The notes beneath the pieces are model-generated. The model searched no databases, was not told the DNA's origin, and was given only the letters and a program-made list of their open reading frames with translations. Below, piece by piece: positions 45,471 to 55,490 of a DNA stretch of 64,000 nucleotides (positions within the stretch are counted from its first letter, which is position 1; every line of letters starts with the position of its first letter). The stretch comes from Streptomyces sp. Alt3 (GTDB taxonomy: Bacteria; Actinomycetota; Actinomycetes; Streptomycetales; Streptomycetaceae). The stretch spans positions 5,580,001 through 5,644,000 of the forward strand of contig NZ_CP120983.1 of NCBI RefSeq assembly GCF_030719215.1, written 5' to 3'. The translations under genes and the position numbers were made by a program.

Positions 45471-47508
45471 ACTCCGGCATCCGGGAGACCGGGTCCAGCG
45501 CGGGGTTGGTCAGGGAGTTGGCCCGGCCCTCTCCCGGCCAGTGGAACGGCATGAACACGGTGTCCTGACGGATGCCCACGGTGATCCGGGCCGGTGCCAC
45601 CGCCCGCCCCCGCCGTGAGGTGACCGCGACGCCCTCGCCCTCGGCCACCCCGATCCGCTCCGCGAGCCGGGGATGCAGCTCCACGAACGGCCCCGGCGCG
45701 GCGGCGTTCAGCTCCGCCACCCGGCGGGTCTGCGCCCCCGACTGGTACTGGGACACGACACGGCCGGTCGTCAGCACCACCGGGTACTCCGCGTCGGTCT
45801 CCTCCGCGGAGGCCCGGTGCGTGACCGGGACGAACCTCGCCCGCCCGTCGTCCGTCGCGAACCGCTCCAGGAACAGCCGCGGCGTCCCGGGGTGTTCCTC
45901 GTCCGGGCAGGGCCAGAACACCCCGTCCTCGGCCGCGATCCGGGCGTAGGTGATGCCCGCGTAGTCGGCGGGACCGCCCGCCGAAGCCCGGCGCAGCTCG
46001 TCGAAGACCTCCTCCGGATCGGCCGGGAAGCCCTTCCCGTGCCCCAGCAGACCGGCCAGCGCGTTCAGCACCTCCAGATCGCTGCGCACCCCCTCCGGCG
46101 GCGTGACCGCGCGCCGCCGCAGCAGCACCCTGCCCTCCAGGCTGGTGGTCGTTCCGCTCTCCTCCGCCCACTGCGTCACCGGCAGCACCACATCGGCCAG
46201 CGCCGCCGTCTCCGACAGCACGACGTCCGCGACGGCCAGGAAGTCCAGCGACTTCAGCCGCTCCTCGACGTGCCCCGCGTGCGGCGCCGACACGACCGGG
46301 TTGGACCCCATGACCAGCAGCGACCGCACATCCCGCCCCAGCGCGTCCAGCAGCTCGTACGCGCTACGGCCCGGACCGGGCAGCGAGTCGGGGTCGACGC
46401 CCCAAACCCCGGCCACATGGCGGCGTGCCGCCGGCTCCGTGAGCTTGCGGTAACCGGGCAGCTGGTCGGCCTTCTGGCCGTGCTCCCGCCCGCCCTGGCC
46501 GTTGCCCTGACCGGTCAGGCAGCCGTAGCCGGACAGCGGGCGGCCCGCCCGGCCGGTGGCCAGGCAGAAGTTGATCCACGCCCCGACCGTGTCCGTGCCC
46601 TTGGCCTGCTGCTCGGGGCCCCGCGCGGTGAGCACCATCCCGTCCTCCGCCCCGCAGAACATCTCCACGGCCTCGCGCAGCTGCGGCACGGACACCCCGG
46701 TGAGGCGCTCCACCAGTTCCGGCCAGTGCGCCATCGCGCCCGCCCGGGCCTCGTCCCAGCCGCTCGTCCGGGCGCGGACGAACTCCTCGTCCACCCGCCC
46801 GTCCGCCACGACCAGGTGCAGCATGCCCAGCGCCAGGGCCAGATCGGTGCCCGGCCGGGGCGCCAGATGCAGGTCCGCCTGCTCGGCGGTCCTGGTCCGG
46901 CGCGGATCGATGACGATCAGCCGGCCGCCGTTCTCCCGCAGCTCGGTCAGATAGCGCAGCGCCGGCGGCATCGTCTCCGCGAGGTTCGAACCGACCAGGA
47001 TCACGCACCCGGTCCGTGGGATGTCCTCCAGCGGGAAGGGCAGCCCCCGGTCGAGGCCGAACGCGCGCTGGTGTGCGGCGGCCGCCGACGACATGCAGAA
47101 GCGGCCGTTGTAGTCGATCTGCGAGGTCCCGAGCACCACCCGGGCGAACTTCCCGAGTGCGTACGCCTTCTCGTTGGTGAGACCGCCCCCGCCGAAGACC
47201 CCCACGGCGTCCGCGCCGTGCCCCGCCCGTGTCCTGCTCAGCCCGTCCGCGATCCGGCCCAGCGCCTCGTCCCAGCTCGCCGGGGCCAGCTCGCCGTCCG
47301 CGTCCCGCACGAGGGGTCCCGTGAGGCGGACACCGGCGGCGAGCACGGCGGGCGCGGTGCGCCCCTTGCCGCACAGGGCGCCCCGGTTGACGGGGAACTC
47401 GGTACGCTCCACGACCTCGACCACCCCGCCGTCGGTGACCGGGCGCAGCTTCATCCCGCACTGGAGCGCGCAGTACGGGCAGTGGGTGGACGTCTCGGTG
47501 CGGGCCAT
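45433..47508 (-). CDS. nasA: Assimilatory nitrate reductase catalytic subunit
   Basis: 691 aa molybdopterin oxidoreductase. An N-terminal [4Fe-4S] motif (Cys10, Cys13, Cys17, Cys46) precedes the Mo-bisMGD domain with GGGGLTNEKAYALGKFARVVLG, NGRFCMSSA and VGSNLAETMP. The C-terminal part has PVVLTTGRVVSQYQSGAQTRR. It reduces nitrate to nitrite in the cytoplasm. No C-terminal BFD [2Fe-2S] domain is present, so electrons come from another protein. Nitrite would pass to NirBD. A GlnR-like box precedes it. Confidence 0.92.
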   Translation of the reverse strand: MARTETSTHCPYCALQCGMKLRPVTDGGVVEVVERTEFPVNRGALCGKGRTAPAVLAAGVRLTGPLVRDADGELAPASWDEALGRIADGLSRTRAGHGADAVGVFGGGGLTNEKAYALGKFARVVLGTSQIDYNGRFCMSSAAAAHQRAFGLDRGLPFPLEDIPRTGCVILVGSNLAETMPPALRYLTELRENGGRLIVIDPRRTRTAEQADLHLAPRPGTDLALALGMLHLVVADGRVDEEFVRARTSGWDEARAGAMAHWPELVERLTGVSVPQLREAVEMFCGAEDGMVLTARGPEQQAKGTDTVGAWINFCLATGRAGRPLSGYGCLTGQGNGQGGREHGQKADQLPGYRKLTEPAARRHVAGVWGVDPDSLPGPGRSAYELLDALGRDVRSLLVMGSNPVVSAPHAGHVEERLKSLDFLAVADVVLSETAALADVVLPVTQWAEESGTTTSLEGRVLLRRRAVTPPEGVRSDLEVLNALAGLLGHGKGFPADPEEVFDELRRASAGGPADYAGITYARIAAEDGVFWPCPDEEHPGTPRLFLERFATDDGRARFVPVTHRASAEETDAEYPVVLTTGRVVSQYQSGAQTRRVAELNAAAPGPFVELHPRLAERIGVAEGEGVAVTSRRGRAVAPARITVGIRQDTVFMPFHWPGEGRANSLTNPALDPVSRMPEFKVCAVRVEAAG

Positions 47509-47530
47509 GCGCCCAGCGTGCGAGGCCGGT

Positions 47531-47568
47531 ATTACGGGTACCGGTGCGCCCGGTTACGCCCCCGGTAC
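47531..47568 (-). promoter_or_regulatory. GlnR-like box of nasA
   Basis: On the minus strand: GTACC-n6-GTAAC-n6-CACCG-n6-GTAAT, 11-base period. Ten bases on is CACGCT (47515-47520), 6 bases before the ATG. Layout is the same as at the nir operon. Confidence 0.6.
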
Positions 47569-47575
47569 GCGCACC

Positions 47576-48337
47576 TCAGCCCGCCCCGCCCGCCGCCGTG
47601 AGGTCCTCCGCGAGCGCCTCCGCCACCCCGGGCTCCCGCGGCCCCAGGAAGTGCGGATCCGGCTCGAACACGACGTCCAGGAGCGCCTTGCCGGCCGCGA
47701 GGACCTCCCGCGTCCCGCCGTAGTACCAGGTCACGTCGTGCACGTCGTCGACCCCGACCCCGTACGCGTCGATCCCCGCCGAGCGGCACAGCGCGATCGC
47801 CCGCCGGATGTGGAAGCCCTGGCTCACCAGTACGGCCCGGTCGACCCCGAACACCTTCCTCGCCCGGACGCAGGAGTCCCAGGTGTCGAAGCCCGCGTGG
47901 TCACTGACGATCCGCCCGTCCGGCACCCCGTGCGCCGTGAGGTACGTGCGCATGGCATCCGGTTCGTCGTACTCCACGCGGCTGTTGTCCCCGGTGACCA
48001 GCACGACCCGGACCTTCCCGGTCCGGTACAGCTCGGCGGCGGCGTCCAGCCGGCGCGCGAGATACGGCGACGGCCGCCCCTCCCACAGCCCGGCCCCGAA
48101 CACCACGGCGACCTGCTGCGCCGGGGCCCCGGCCGTCGTCCGCACCCGGGCGTCGGCCGTGGTGTGCAACCACGTCGCGGGCGCCAGCGCCACCGCACAG
48201 ACCACCATCAGCGCCTGCACCAGCCGCCGCTGCCCCCGCCGGGTCCTCGGCAGCCGCAGCCGCAGCCGCGCGACCGCGAGCCGTCCCGGAACCGCCGGCC
48301 GCACACGGCCCCGCTTCCACGGTGTCCTCAGCCGCAT
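47576..48337 (-). CDS. YdcF/SanA-like (DUF218) membrane protein
   Basis: 253 aa. A basic N-terminus and one membrane helix (LVQALMVVCAVALAPATWL) are followed by the DUF218 fold: VAVVFGAGLWEGRPSPYLARRLDAA, VLVTGDNSRVEYDEPDAMR, DTWDSCVRARKVFG and LVSQGFHIRRAIALCRSAG. Relatives are linked to cell-envelope barrier function (SanA). ATG 48337 chosen; the frame is open much further upstream as a shadow of the opposite gene. Confidence 0.83.
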   Translation of the reverse strand: MRLRTPWKRGRVRPAVPGRLAVARLRLRLPRTRRGQRRLVQALMVVCAVALAPATWLHTTADARVRTTAGAPAQQVAVVFGAGLWEGRPSPYLARRLDAAAELYRTGKVRVVLVTGDNSRVEYDEPDAMRTYLTAHGVPDGRIVSDHAGFDTWDSCVRARKVFGVDRAVLVSQGFHIRRAIALCRSAGIDAYGVGVDDVHDVTWYYGGTREVLAAGKALLDVVFEPDPHFLGPREPGVAEALAEDLTAAGGAG

Positions 48338-48464
48338 GCCGCGCCCCCGCCCTCGTACCGGATTCCTCGTGGAGGGGGACGAACGGCGAGGGTGAATGGT
48401 TCGCGCCGCCGGCAGGGAGGAGCAGCGGGTGCTGACACCGACGGCCACCTCCCCGTGAGACTGA

Positions 48465-48502
48465 GGCAAACACCCGTCACCGGTGCGAAACGGCCCGGCA
48501 AC
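48465..48502 (+). promoter_or_regulatory. GlnR-like box of the chelatase gene
   Basis: GGCAA-n6-GTCAC-n6-GAAAC-n6-GCAAC. The GTCAC-n6-GAAAC core fits the gTnAc-n6-GaAAc consensus exactly. Ten bases on is CACCAT (48513-48518), 6 bases before the ATG, giving the same geometry as the nir and nasA promoters. Confidence 0.68.
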
Positions 48503-48524
48503 GTCCGCCCGGCACCATCGGTCC

Positions 48525-49430
48525 ATGACGGAGCCGGCACCGGAACACCCCCGTGAGCCCCTGCCCCTCGACAGCACGGCGCAACTCCTGACCCGCATCA
48601 CCGCCCAGCTCGGAACCCAGCTCAGCCTCGTCTCCCCGAACGGAACCCGCAGGCCCATGCACCGCATCCGGAGATCCGCCCCCACCCTGGTGGCCGTCGC
48701 GCACGGCAGCAGGGACCCGCAGGCCCTGTGCACCGTCCTGGAGCTCCTGGACCGGGTGAGGGAGCTGCGGCCCGGCCTCGACGTCCGGCTCGGCCACATC
48801 GAGCTGAACGAGCCCCTGCTGCCGGACACACTGGACGGCATCGGGCGGGGCGACGCCGTGCTCGTACCGCTGCTGCTCGGCCGCGGCCACCACGTCCGGC
48901 ACGACCTGCCCCTCGCCGCGGCGGCCGCGAGCCACCTCCGTACCCGTGTCGCTGCCCCGCTCGGACCGCACCCGCTGCTCGTCGAGGCCCTGTACGAGCG
49001 ACTCGTCGAGGCCGGCTGGCGGGAGGCGGACGGCACCAGCCGCAGCGCCGCCGTCGTGCTCGCCGCCGCCGGGTCACGCGACCCCGACTCGGACGTCGAC
49101 GCGCGCCGCACCGCAGCCATGCTCAGCGACCGCCTCGGCGGGGTCCCCGTCGTCCCCGCATACGCCTCCGCGGCCACGCCCGACGTGCCGGCCGCCCTGC
49201 GCGCACTCGCCGCCCGGGGTCGCCACCGGGTGGCCCTCGCCTCGTACTTCACGGCCCCCGGCCGGTTCGCGACGGTCTCGGCCGCCGCCGCCCCGGGCGT
49301 CGCCGCCGCGCCGCTCGGCGCGCACCCGGCGATGGCACGCCTCCTGCTGCACCGTTACGACCAGGCCCTGACCACCGACACGCCCGCCCACGGAGCCCTG
49401 ACGCATCCGCCCCTGCTGGCCAGCGCCTGA
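48525..49430 (+). CDS. Sirohydrochlorin chelatase-like (CbiX) protein
   Basis: 301 aa with two tandem CbiX-like halves: TLVAVAHGSRDPQALCTVLELL ... PLLLGRGHHVRHDLP, then VLAAAGSRDPDSDVDARRTA ... ASYFTAPGRFA. The first half keeps the metal-site His in AHGSRD and GHHVRHD; the second has AAGSRD instead, so only one half may be active. It would insert Fe into sirohydrochlorin, giving the sirohaem NirB needs. ATG at 48525 follows a GlnR-like box, linking it to nitrate assimilation. Confidence 0.85.
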   Translation: MTEPAPEHPREPLPLDSTAQLLTRITAQLGTQLSLVSPNGTRRPMHRIRRSAPTLVAVAHGSRDPQALCTVLELLDRVRELRPGLDVRLGHIELNEPLLPDTLDGIGRGDAVLVPLLLGRGHHVRHDLPLAAAAASHLRTRVAAPLGPHPLLVEALYERLVEAGWREADGTSRSAAVVLAAAGSRDPDSDVDARRTAAMLSDRLGGVPVVPAYASAATPDVPAALRALAARGRHRVALASYFTAPGRFATVSAAAAPGVAAAPLGAHPAMARLLLHRYDQALTTDTPAHGALTHPPLLASA

Positions 49431-49466
49431 CCCGCCCCGTCAGTCCGTCGGTCTAATGTCGGGGGC

Positions 49467-50777
49467 ATGGACGGTACGCACGACCCCAGGGACACGCCGT
49501 ACGGCGCAGCCGACACCGAGCGCTGGGACACCGAGTCCGACAAACAGCCCGGCCGCACCGCGTTCCAGCGCGACCGCGCACGGGTGCTGCACTCCGCCGC
49601 CCTGCGCAGGCTCGCCGGCAAGACCCAGGTCGTCACGCCCGGCACCCTCAGCGGCGCCTGGGACGCCAGCCCGCGCACCCGGCTCACCCACTCCCTGGAG
49701 TGCGCCCAGGTCGGCCGGGAGCTCGGCGCCGCCCTAGGCTGCGACCCCGACCTCGTCGAGGCGGCCTGCCTCTCCCACGACATGGGCCACCCGCCCTTCG
49801 GCCACAACGGCGAACAGGCGCTCAACGACTTCGCCTCGGACTGCGGCGGCTTCGAGGGCAACGCCCAGTCGCTGCGCCTGCTGACCCGCCTCGAACCCAA
49901 GCGCTTCGTCCGCGACCCCCGCAGCGGGGAGCACGTCAGCGTCGGGCTCAATCTCACCCGCGCCGCCCTGGACGCCGCCACCAAGTACCCGTGGCCCCGG
50001 GGCGCGCACCCCACCGACCCCGACTCACCGAAGTTCGGTGTGTACGAGGACGACCTGCCCGTCTTCGCCTGGGTCCGCGAGGGCGCACCACGGGACCGCA
50101 AGTGCTTCGAGGCCCAGGTCATGGACTGGTCCGACGACGTCGCCTACTCGGTTCACGACTTCGAGGACGGGCTGCACGCCGGGCACATCGACCCGGGCTG
50201 CCTCTTCGCCGAGCCGGAGCGCGCGGAGATCTGGGCCGTCGCCGTCGGCCGGTACGTCCCGGCGGACACCGACCCGCAGGAGCTCGCCGACGCCCTCGAC
50301 CGGCTCACCGCCCAGGAGTGGTGGCCGCGCGGCTACGACGGCACCGCGGTCGCCCAGGCCCGGCTGAAGGACGCGACGAGCCAGCTCATCGGCCGGTTCT
50401 GCCTCGCGGCGGAGGCCGCGACCCAGAGCGCGTACGGCCCCGGACGGCTCGGCAGATACGGCGCCGAGCTCATCGTCCCGCGCGAGGTGCGCAACGAGTG
50501 CGCCGTGCTCAAGGCAGTCGCGGACCGTTACGTCATGCAGCGCGCCGAGCAGGAGGTCATCCGGGCAGGACAGCGCATCGTCATCGCCGAACTCGCCGCC
50601 GCCCTCACCGCACGCGCGCCCGAAGGACTGGAGCCGCAGTTCCGCGCCCTGTACACGTCGGCCCCCGACGACCGGGCCCGCAAGCGGGTCCTCGTCGACC
50701 AGATCGCCGCACTGACGGACGCTTCCGCCCGGTCCCTTCACGGAACACTCACGGGCGCCCGGCAGACTGGACCGTGA
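49467..50777 (+). CDS. dgt: Deoxyguanosinetriphosphate triphosphohydrolase-like protein
   Basis: 436 aa HD-domain dNTPase. Metal ligands lie in TRLTHSLE (His75) and CLSHDMGHPPFGHNGE (His104, Asp105), and DWSDDVAYSVHDFEDG carries the final Asp. It hydrolyses dNTPs to nucleoside and triphosphate. The next gene but one is dnaG, a common actinobacterial pairing. Confidence 0.93.
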   Translation: MDGTHDPRDTPYGAADTERWDTESDKQPGRTAFQRDRARVLHSAALRRLAGKTQVVTPGTLSGAWDASPRTRLTHSLECAQVGRELGAALGCDPDLVEAACLSHDMGHPPFGHNGEQALNDFASDCGGFEGNAQSLRLLTRLEPKRFVRDPRSGEHVSVGLNLTRAALDAATKYPWPRGAHPTDPDSPKFGVYEDDLPVFAWVREGAPRDRKCFEAQVMDWSDDVAYSVHDFEDGLHAGHIDPGCLFAEPERAEIWAVAVGRYVPADTDPQELADALDRLTAQEWWPRGYDGTAVAQARLKDATSQLIGRFCLAAEAATQSAYGPGRLGRYGAELIVPREVRNECAVLKAVADRYVMQRAEQEVIRAGQRIVIAELAAALTARAPEGLEPQFRALYTSAPDDRARKRVLVDQIAALTDASARSLHGTLTGARQTGP

Positions 50778-50895
50778 CCGGGCCACATGCCACAGGCCGT
50801 GACCTGATCGGGGCACACCCTCTTTCGCCATCACGCTGCGTGCGGGACGCTCGCAGATGGAGGCGCCGCGCAGCCAAGTACCGAGGAGGCATCAA

Positions 50896-52155
50896 GTGGT
50901 CGACGCACATCGGACGTTCGTCATCATCGGCGGAGGACTCGCCGGAGCGAAGGCGGCCGAGACACTGCGGGCGGAGGGCTTCAGCGGCCGGGTGATCCTC
51001 ATCGGCGACGAGCGCGACCATCCGTACGAGCGGCCTCCCCTGTCCAAGGGCTACCTGCTGGGCAAGGACGAACGGGAGTCGGTCTTCGTCCACGAGACCG
51101 CCTGGTACGCGGGCGCCGACATCGAGCTGCACCTCGGCCAGGTGGTCACCTCCATCGACCGGGCCGGCCGGTCCGTGCAGCTCGGCGACAACACGGTCGT
51201 CCACTACGACAAGCTGCTCCTCGCCACGGGCGCCGAGCCCCGCCGCCTCGACATCCCGGGCACGGAACTGGTCGGCGTCCACCATCTGCGCCGTCTCGCC
51301 CACTCCGAGCGGCTGCGGGGCGTCCTGGCCGCGCTCGGCCGTGACAACGGACACCTGGTGATCGCCGGCGCGGGCTGGATCGGTCTGGAGATCGCCGCCG
51401 CCGCCCGCGAGTACGGCGCCGAGGTCACCGTCGTCGCCCCCTCGGCGACCCCGCTGCACCACGTCGTCGGCCCCGAGGTCGGCCAGATCTTCACCGACCT
51501 GCACGCCGAACACGGTGTCCGCTTCCACTTCGGCGCACGCCTCACCGAGATCACGGGGCAGGACGGCCTGGTCCTCGCGGCACGGACCGACGACGGCGAG
51601 GAGCACCCCGCCCACGACGTGCTCGCCGCGATCGGCGCGGCCCCGCGCACCTCGCTCGCCGAGGCCGCCGGGCTCGACATGGCGGACCGGTCCCAGGGCG
51701 GCGGTGTCGTCGTCGACGCCTCGCTGCGCACCTCCGACCCCCACATCTACGCTGCCGGGGACATCGCGTCCGTCGACCATCCGCTCTACGGCGGCCGGCT
51801 GCGCGTGGAGCACTGGGCGAACGCGCTGAACAGCGGACCCGCGGCGGCGAAGGCCATGCTCGGCCAGGACGTGACCTACGACCGCGTGCCGTACTTCTTC
51901 TCCGACCAGTACGACCTCGGCCTGGAGTACTCCGGCTGGGCACCGCCCGGTTCGTACGACCAGGTCGTCATCCGGGGCGATGCCGGCAAGCGCGAGTTCA
52001 TCGCGTTCTGGCTGAAGGACCAGCGCGTCCTCGCCGGGATGAACGTCAATGTGTGGGACGTCACCGAGGACATCCAGAAGCTGATCAAGGCCGCCCGGCC
52101 GGTCGACCCGGACGCCCTGGGCGACCCGTCGGTGCCCCTGGACTCCCTGCTCTGA
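50896..52155 (+). CDS. FAD-dependent ferredoxin reductase-like oxidoreductase
   Basis: 419 aa. FAD motif TFVIIGGGLAGAKAAETLRAEGF (residues 7-29), RPPLSKGYL, NAD motif LVIAGAGWIGLEIAAAAREYGAEVTVV and IYAAGDIASVDHPLYGGRLRVEHWANA, the reductase signature of oxygenase-coupled ferredoxin reductases, with a C-terminal reductase domain. The partner ferredoxin is not adjacent. GTG 50896 is set by GAGGAGG with 6-base spacing. Confidence 0.88.
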   Translation: MVDAHRTFVIIGGGLAGAKAAETLRAEGFSGRVILIGDERDHPYERPPLSKGYLLGKDERESVFVHETAWYAGADIELHLGQVVTSIDRAGRSVQLGDNTVVHYDKLLLATGAEPRRLDIPGTELVGVHHLRRLAHSERLRGVLAALGRDNGHLVIAGAGWIGLEIAAAAREYGAEVTVVAPSATPLHHVVGPEVGQIFTDLHAEHGVRFHFGARLTEITGQDGLVLAARTDDGEEHPAHDVLAAIGAAPRTSLAEAAGLDMADRSQGGGVVVDASLRTSDPHIYAAGDIASVDHPLYGGRLRVEHWANALNSGPAAAKAMLGQDVTYDRVPYFFSDQYDLGLEYSGWAPPGSYDQVVIRGDAGKREFIAFWLKDQRVLAGMNVNVWDVTEDIQKLIKAARPVDPDALGDPSVPLDSLL

Positions 52156-52251
52156 CCGCTGCCCGGGCCTCCGGGACCCGTCCGCCGCCCGGGGCGCCCG
52201 CCCCGCGGCCGGCCGGTCCCGGATGCCCGGCCCCACCCGTAGACTTCACCC

Positions 52252-54159
52252 GTGGCAGGCAGGATCAATGACGACGACGTGAAGGCGGTCCGGGACGCGG
52301 TCCCGATCGACGCCGTCGTGTCCGAGTACCTACAGCTGCGCAACGCGGGTGGCGGCAACCTCAAGGGTCTGTGCCCCTTCCACGACGAGAAGTCCCCCTC
52401 CTTCCAGGTGAGCCCGGGCAAGGGCCTGTTCCACTGCTTCGGCTGCCAGGAGGGCGGCGACACGATCGCCTTCGTGATGAAGATCGATCACCTCACCTTC
52501 TCCGAGACGGTCGAACGCCTCGCCGCCAAGGCGGGCATCACCCTGCGGTACGAGGAGGGCGGCTACAACCCCTCCCACCAGCGCGGAGAGCGGATCCGGC
52601 TGGTCGAGGCGCACAAGATCGCCGCCGACTTCTACCGCGAGCAGCTGAACGGCCCGGAGGCCGAGATCGGCCGGAAGTTCCTCGCGGAGCGCGGCTTCGA
52701 CCAGGACGCCGCGGCCCACTTCGGCGTCGGCTACAGCCCGGCGGGCTGGGACCACCTCACCCGCTTCCTGCGCGGCAAGGGCTTCAGCGACAAGGAGCTC
52801 ATCAGCTCCGGTCTCTCCCAGGACGGCCGCCGCGGCCCCATCGACCGCTTCCGGGGCCGGCTGATGTGGCCGATCAGCGACACCTCGGGTGACACCGTCG
52901 GCTTCGGCGCCCGCAGGCTCCGCGACGACGACAACGGCCCGAAGTACCTCAACACCCCCGAGACGTCGATCTACAAGAAGTCCCAGGTGCTCTACGGCAT
53001 CGACCTGGCCAAGAAGGACATCGCCAAGGCGAGCCGCGCCGTCGTGGTCGAGGGCTACACCGACGTCATGGCCTGCCACCTCGCCGGGGTCACGACCGCC
53101 ATCGCCACCTGCGGCACCGCGTTCGGCAACGACCACATCAAGATCCTCCGGCGCCTCCTGATGGACAACGGCAGCGCCCGGGTGATCTTCACCTTCGACG
53201 GCGACGCGGCGGGCCAGAAGGCCGCCCTGCGCGCCTTCGAGGACGACCAGAAGTTCGCCGCCGAGACGTACATCGCGATCGCCCCGGACAACATGGACCC
53301 CTGCGACCTGCGGCTCGCCAAGGGCGACGACGCCGTACGAGACCTGGTCGAGCCCCGCACCCCGCTCTTCGAGTTCGCGCTCCGCCAGATCGTCGGCCGG
53401 TACGACCTGGAGACCCCCGCCGGGCGCGCCGCCGCGCTCGACGAGGCGGCCGCCGTCGTGGCGAAGATCAAGACGAGCAGCGTGCAACGCGAGGTGGCCG
53501 TCCAGCTCGCGGGCTTCGTCGGCATCCTCGACCAGGAGTTCGTCGTCCACCGGGTCAACCAGCTCGCCCAGTGGGCCCGCGGACGCGGCGAGCGCGGACC
53601 CGCGCCCGGCAAGCCCTCCCGGGGCGGAACCCCGCAGCACCAGATCCAGGCGCCCACGGCACCTTCCGGCCCCGCCCTCAACCTCCGCAGCCCCGCCCAC
53701 CGCACGGAGCGCGAGCTGCTCAAGCTCGCCCTGCAGAAGCCCGCACTGGTCTCGCCCGCCTTCGACGCCTACGGCATCGACGAGTTCACCGCCCCGCCCT
53801 ACGCGGCGGTGCGCCAGTGCATCGCGGAGGCGGGCGGCGCCGAGATGGGCGTCGCCGAGACCCGCGAGTACCTCGTCCAGGTGCTCGACGTGACCCCCGA
53901 CGACACCGTGCGCAAGCTCGTCACCGAGCTCGCGGTCGAGGTCTTCCACGGCAAGTCCATCGACGAGACCTACGCGGGCGAGCACCTGGTCAAGGTCCGC
54001 CTGCGCGCCGTCGACCGCAGGATCGACGACGTGCAGAGCAGCCTCGCCCGGCTCGGCAGTAATGTCGCCCCGGACCACCTGGCCGCCGCCCAGAACGAGG
54101 TCTGGGTCCTCCAGCAGTACGCCCAGTCGCTGCGCAGCCACGGCGCCGCCGCCCTCTGA
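52252..54159 (+). CDS. dnaG: DNA primase
   Basis: 635 aa. CHC2 zinc finger (Cys41, His44, Cys62, Cys65), catalytic TOPRIM domain with VVVEGYTDVMACHLAG and IFTFDGDAAGQKAALRAF (metal-binding acidic residues), and a C-terminal helicase-binding domain. It makes RNA primers at the replication fork. GTG start. It precedes the sigma factor gene, the classical macromolecular-synthesis order. Confidence 0.96.
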   Translation: MAGRINDDDVKAVRDAVPIDAVVSEYLQLRNAGGGNLKGLCPFHDEKSPSFQVSPGKGLFHCFGCQEGGDTIAFVMKIDHLTFSETVERLAAKAGITLRYEEGGYNPSHQRGERIRLVEAHKIAADFYREQLNGPEAEIGRKFLAERGFDQDAAAHFGVGYSPAGWDHLTRFLRGKGFSDKELISSGLSQDGRRGPIDRFRGRLMWPISDTSGDTVGFGARRLRDDDNGPKYLNTPETSIYKKSQVLYGIDLAKKDIAKASRAVVVEGYTDVMACHLAGVTTAIATCGTAFGNDHIKILRRLLMDNGSARVIFTFDGDAAGQKAALRAFEDDQKFAAETYIAIAPDNMDPCDLRLAKGDDAVRDLVEPRTPLFEFALRQIVGRYDLETPAGRAAALDEAAAVVAKIKTSSVQREVAVQLAGFVGILDQEFVVHRVNQLAQWARGRGERGPAPGKPSRGGTPQHQIQAPTAPSGPALNLRSPAHRTERELLKLALQKPALVSPAFDAYGIDEFTAPPYAAVRQCIAEAGGAEMGVAETREYLVQVLDVTPDDTVRKLVTELAVEVFHGKSIDETYAGEHLVKVRLRAVDRRIDDVQSSLARLGSNVAPDHLAAAQNEVWVLQQYAQSLRSHGAAAL

Positions 54160-54336
54160 GGCGGATCAGCACCCCGTCACGCTCCGGACGCAAAAAGTCA
54201 CCGCACGCCCCTCGTGGCGGCGATGTGTCGTACCCCACACTGGATGGCGGTGCCTGAGTCATCGGAGCGCGGCCGGTCCGTCGAGGGCGGACCCCCACCC
54301 CCGCGATCCGGCAGCGATCACCTGGAGGTCGCCCCC

Positions 54337-55413
<1,077 letters not shown>

Positions 55414-55426
55414 GCGGGACGCCGGA

Positions 55427-55460
55427 GGGCGGGGACCGCTCCCGTGAGCCGTCCCCGCCC
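55427..55460. terminator. Terminator between hrdA and the ABC exporter operon
   Basis: GGGCGGGGAC pairs perfectly with GTCCCCGCCC (10 bp), with a short GCT/AGC extension in the loop. Convergent genes lie on both sides. Confidence 0.75.
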
Positions 55461-55490
55461 CCTCTCCCGTCGCGCCGCCGGGCGCCGCCG

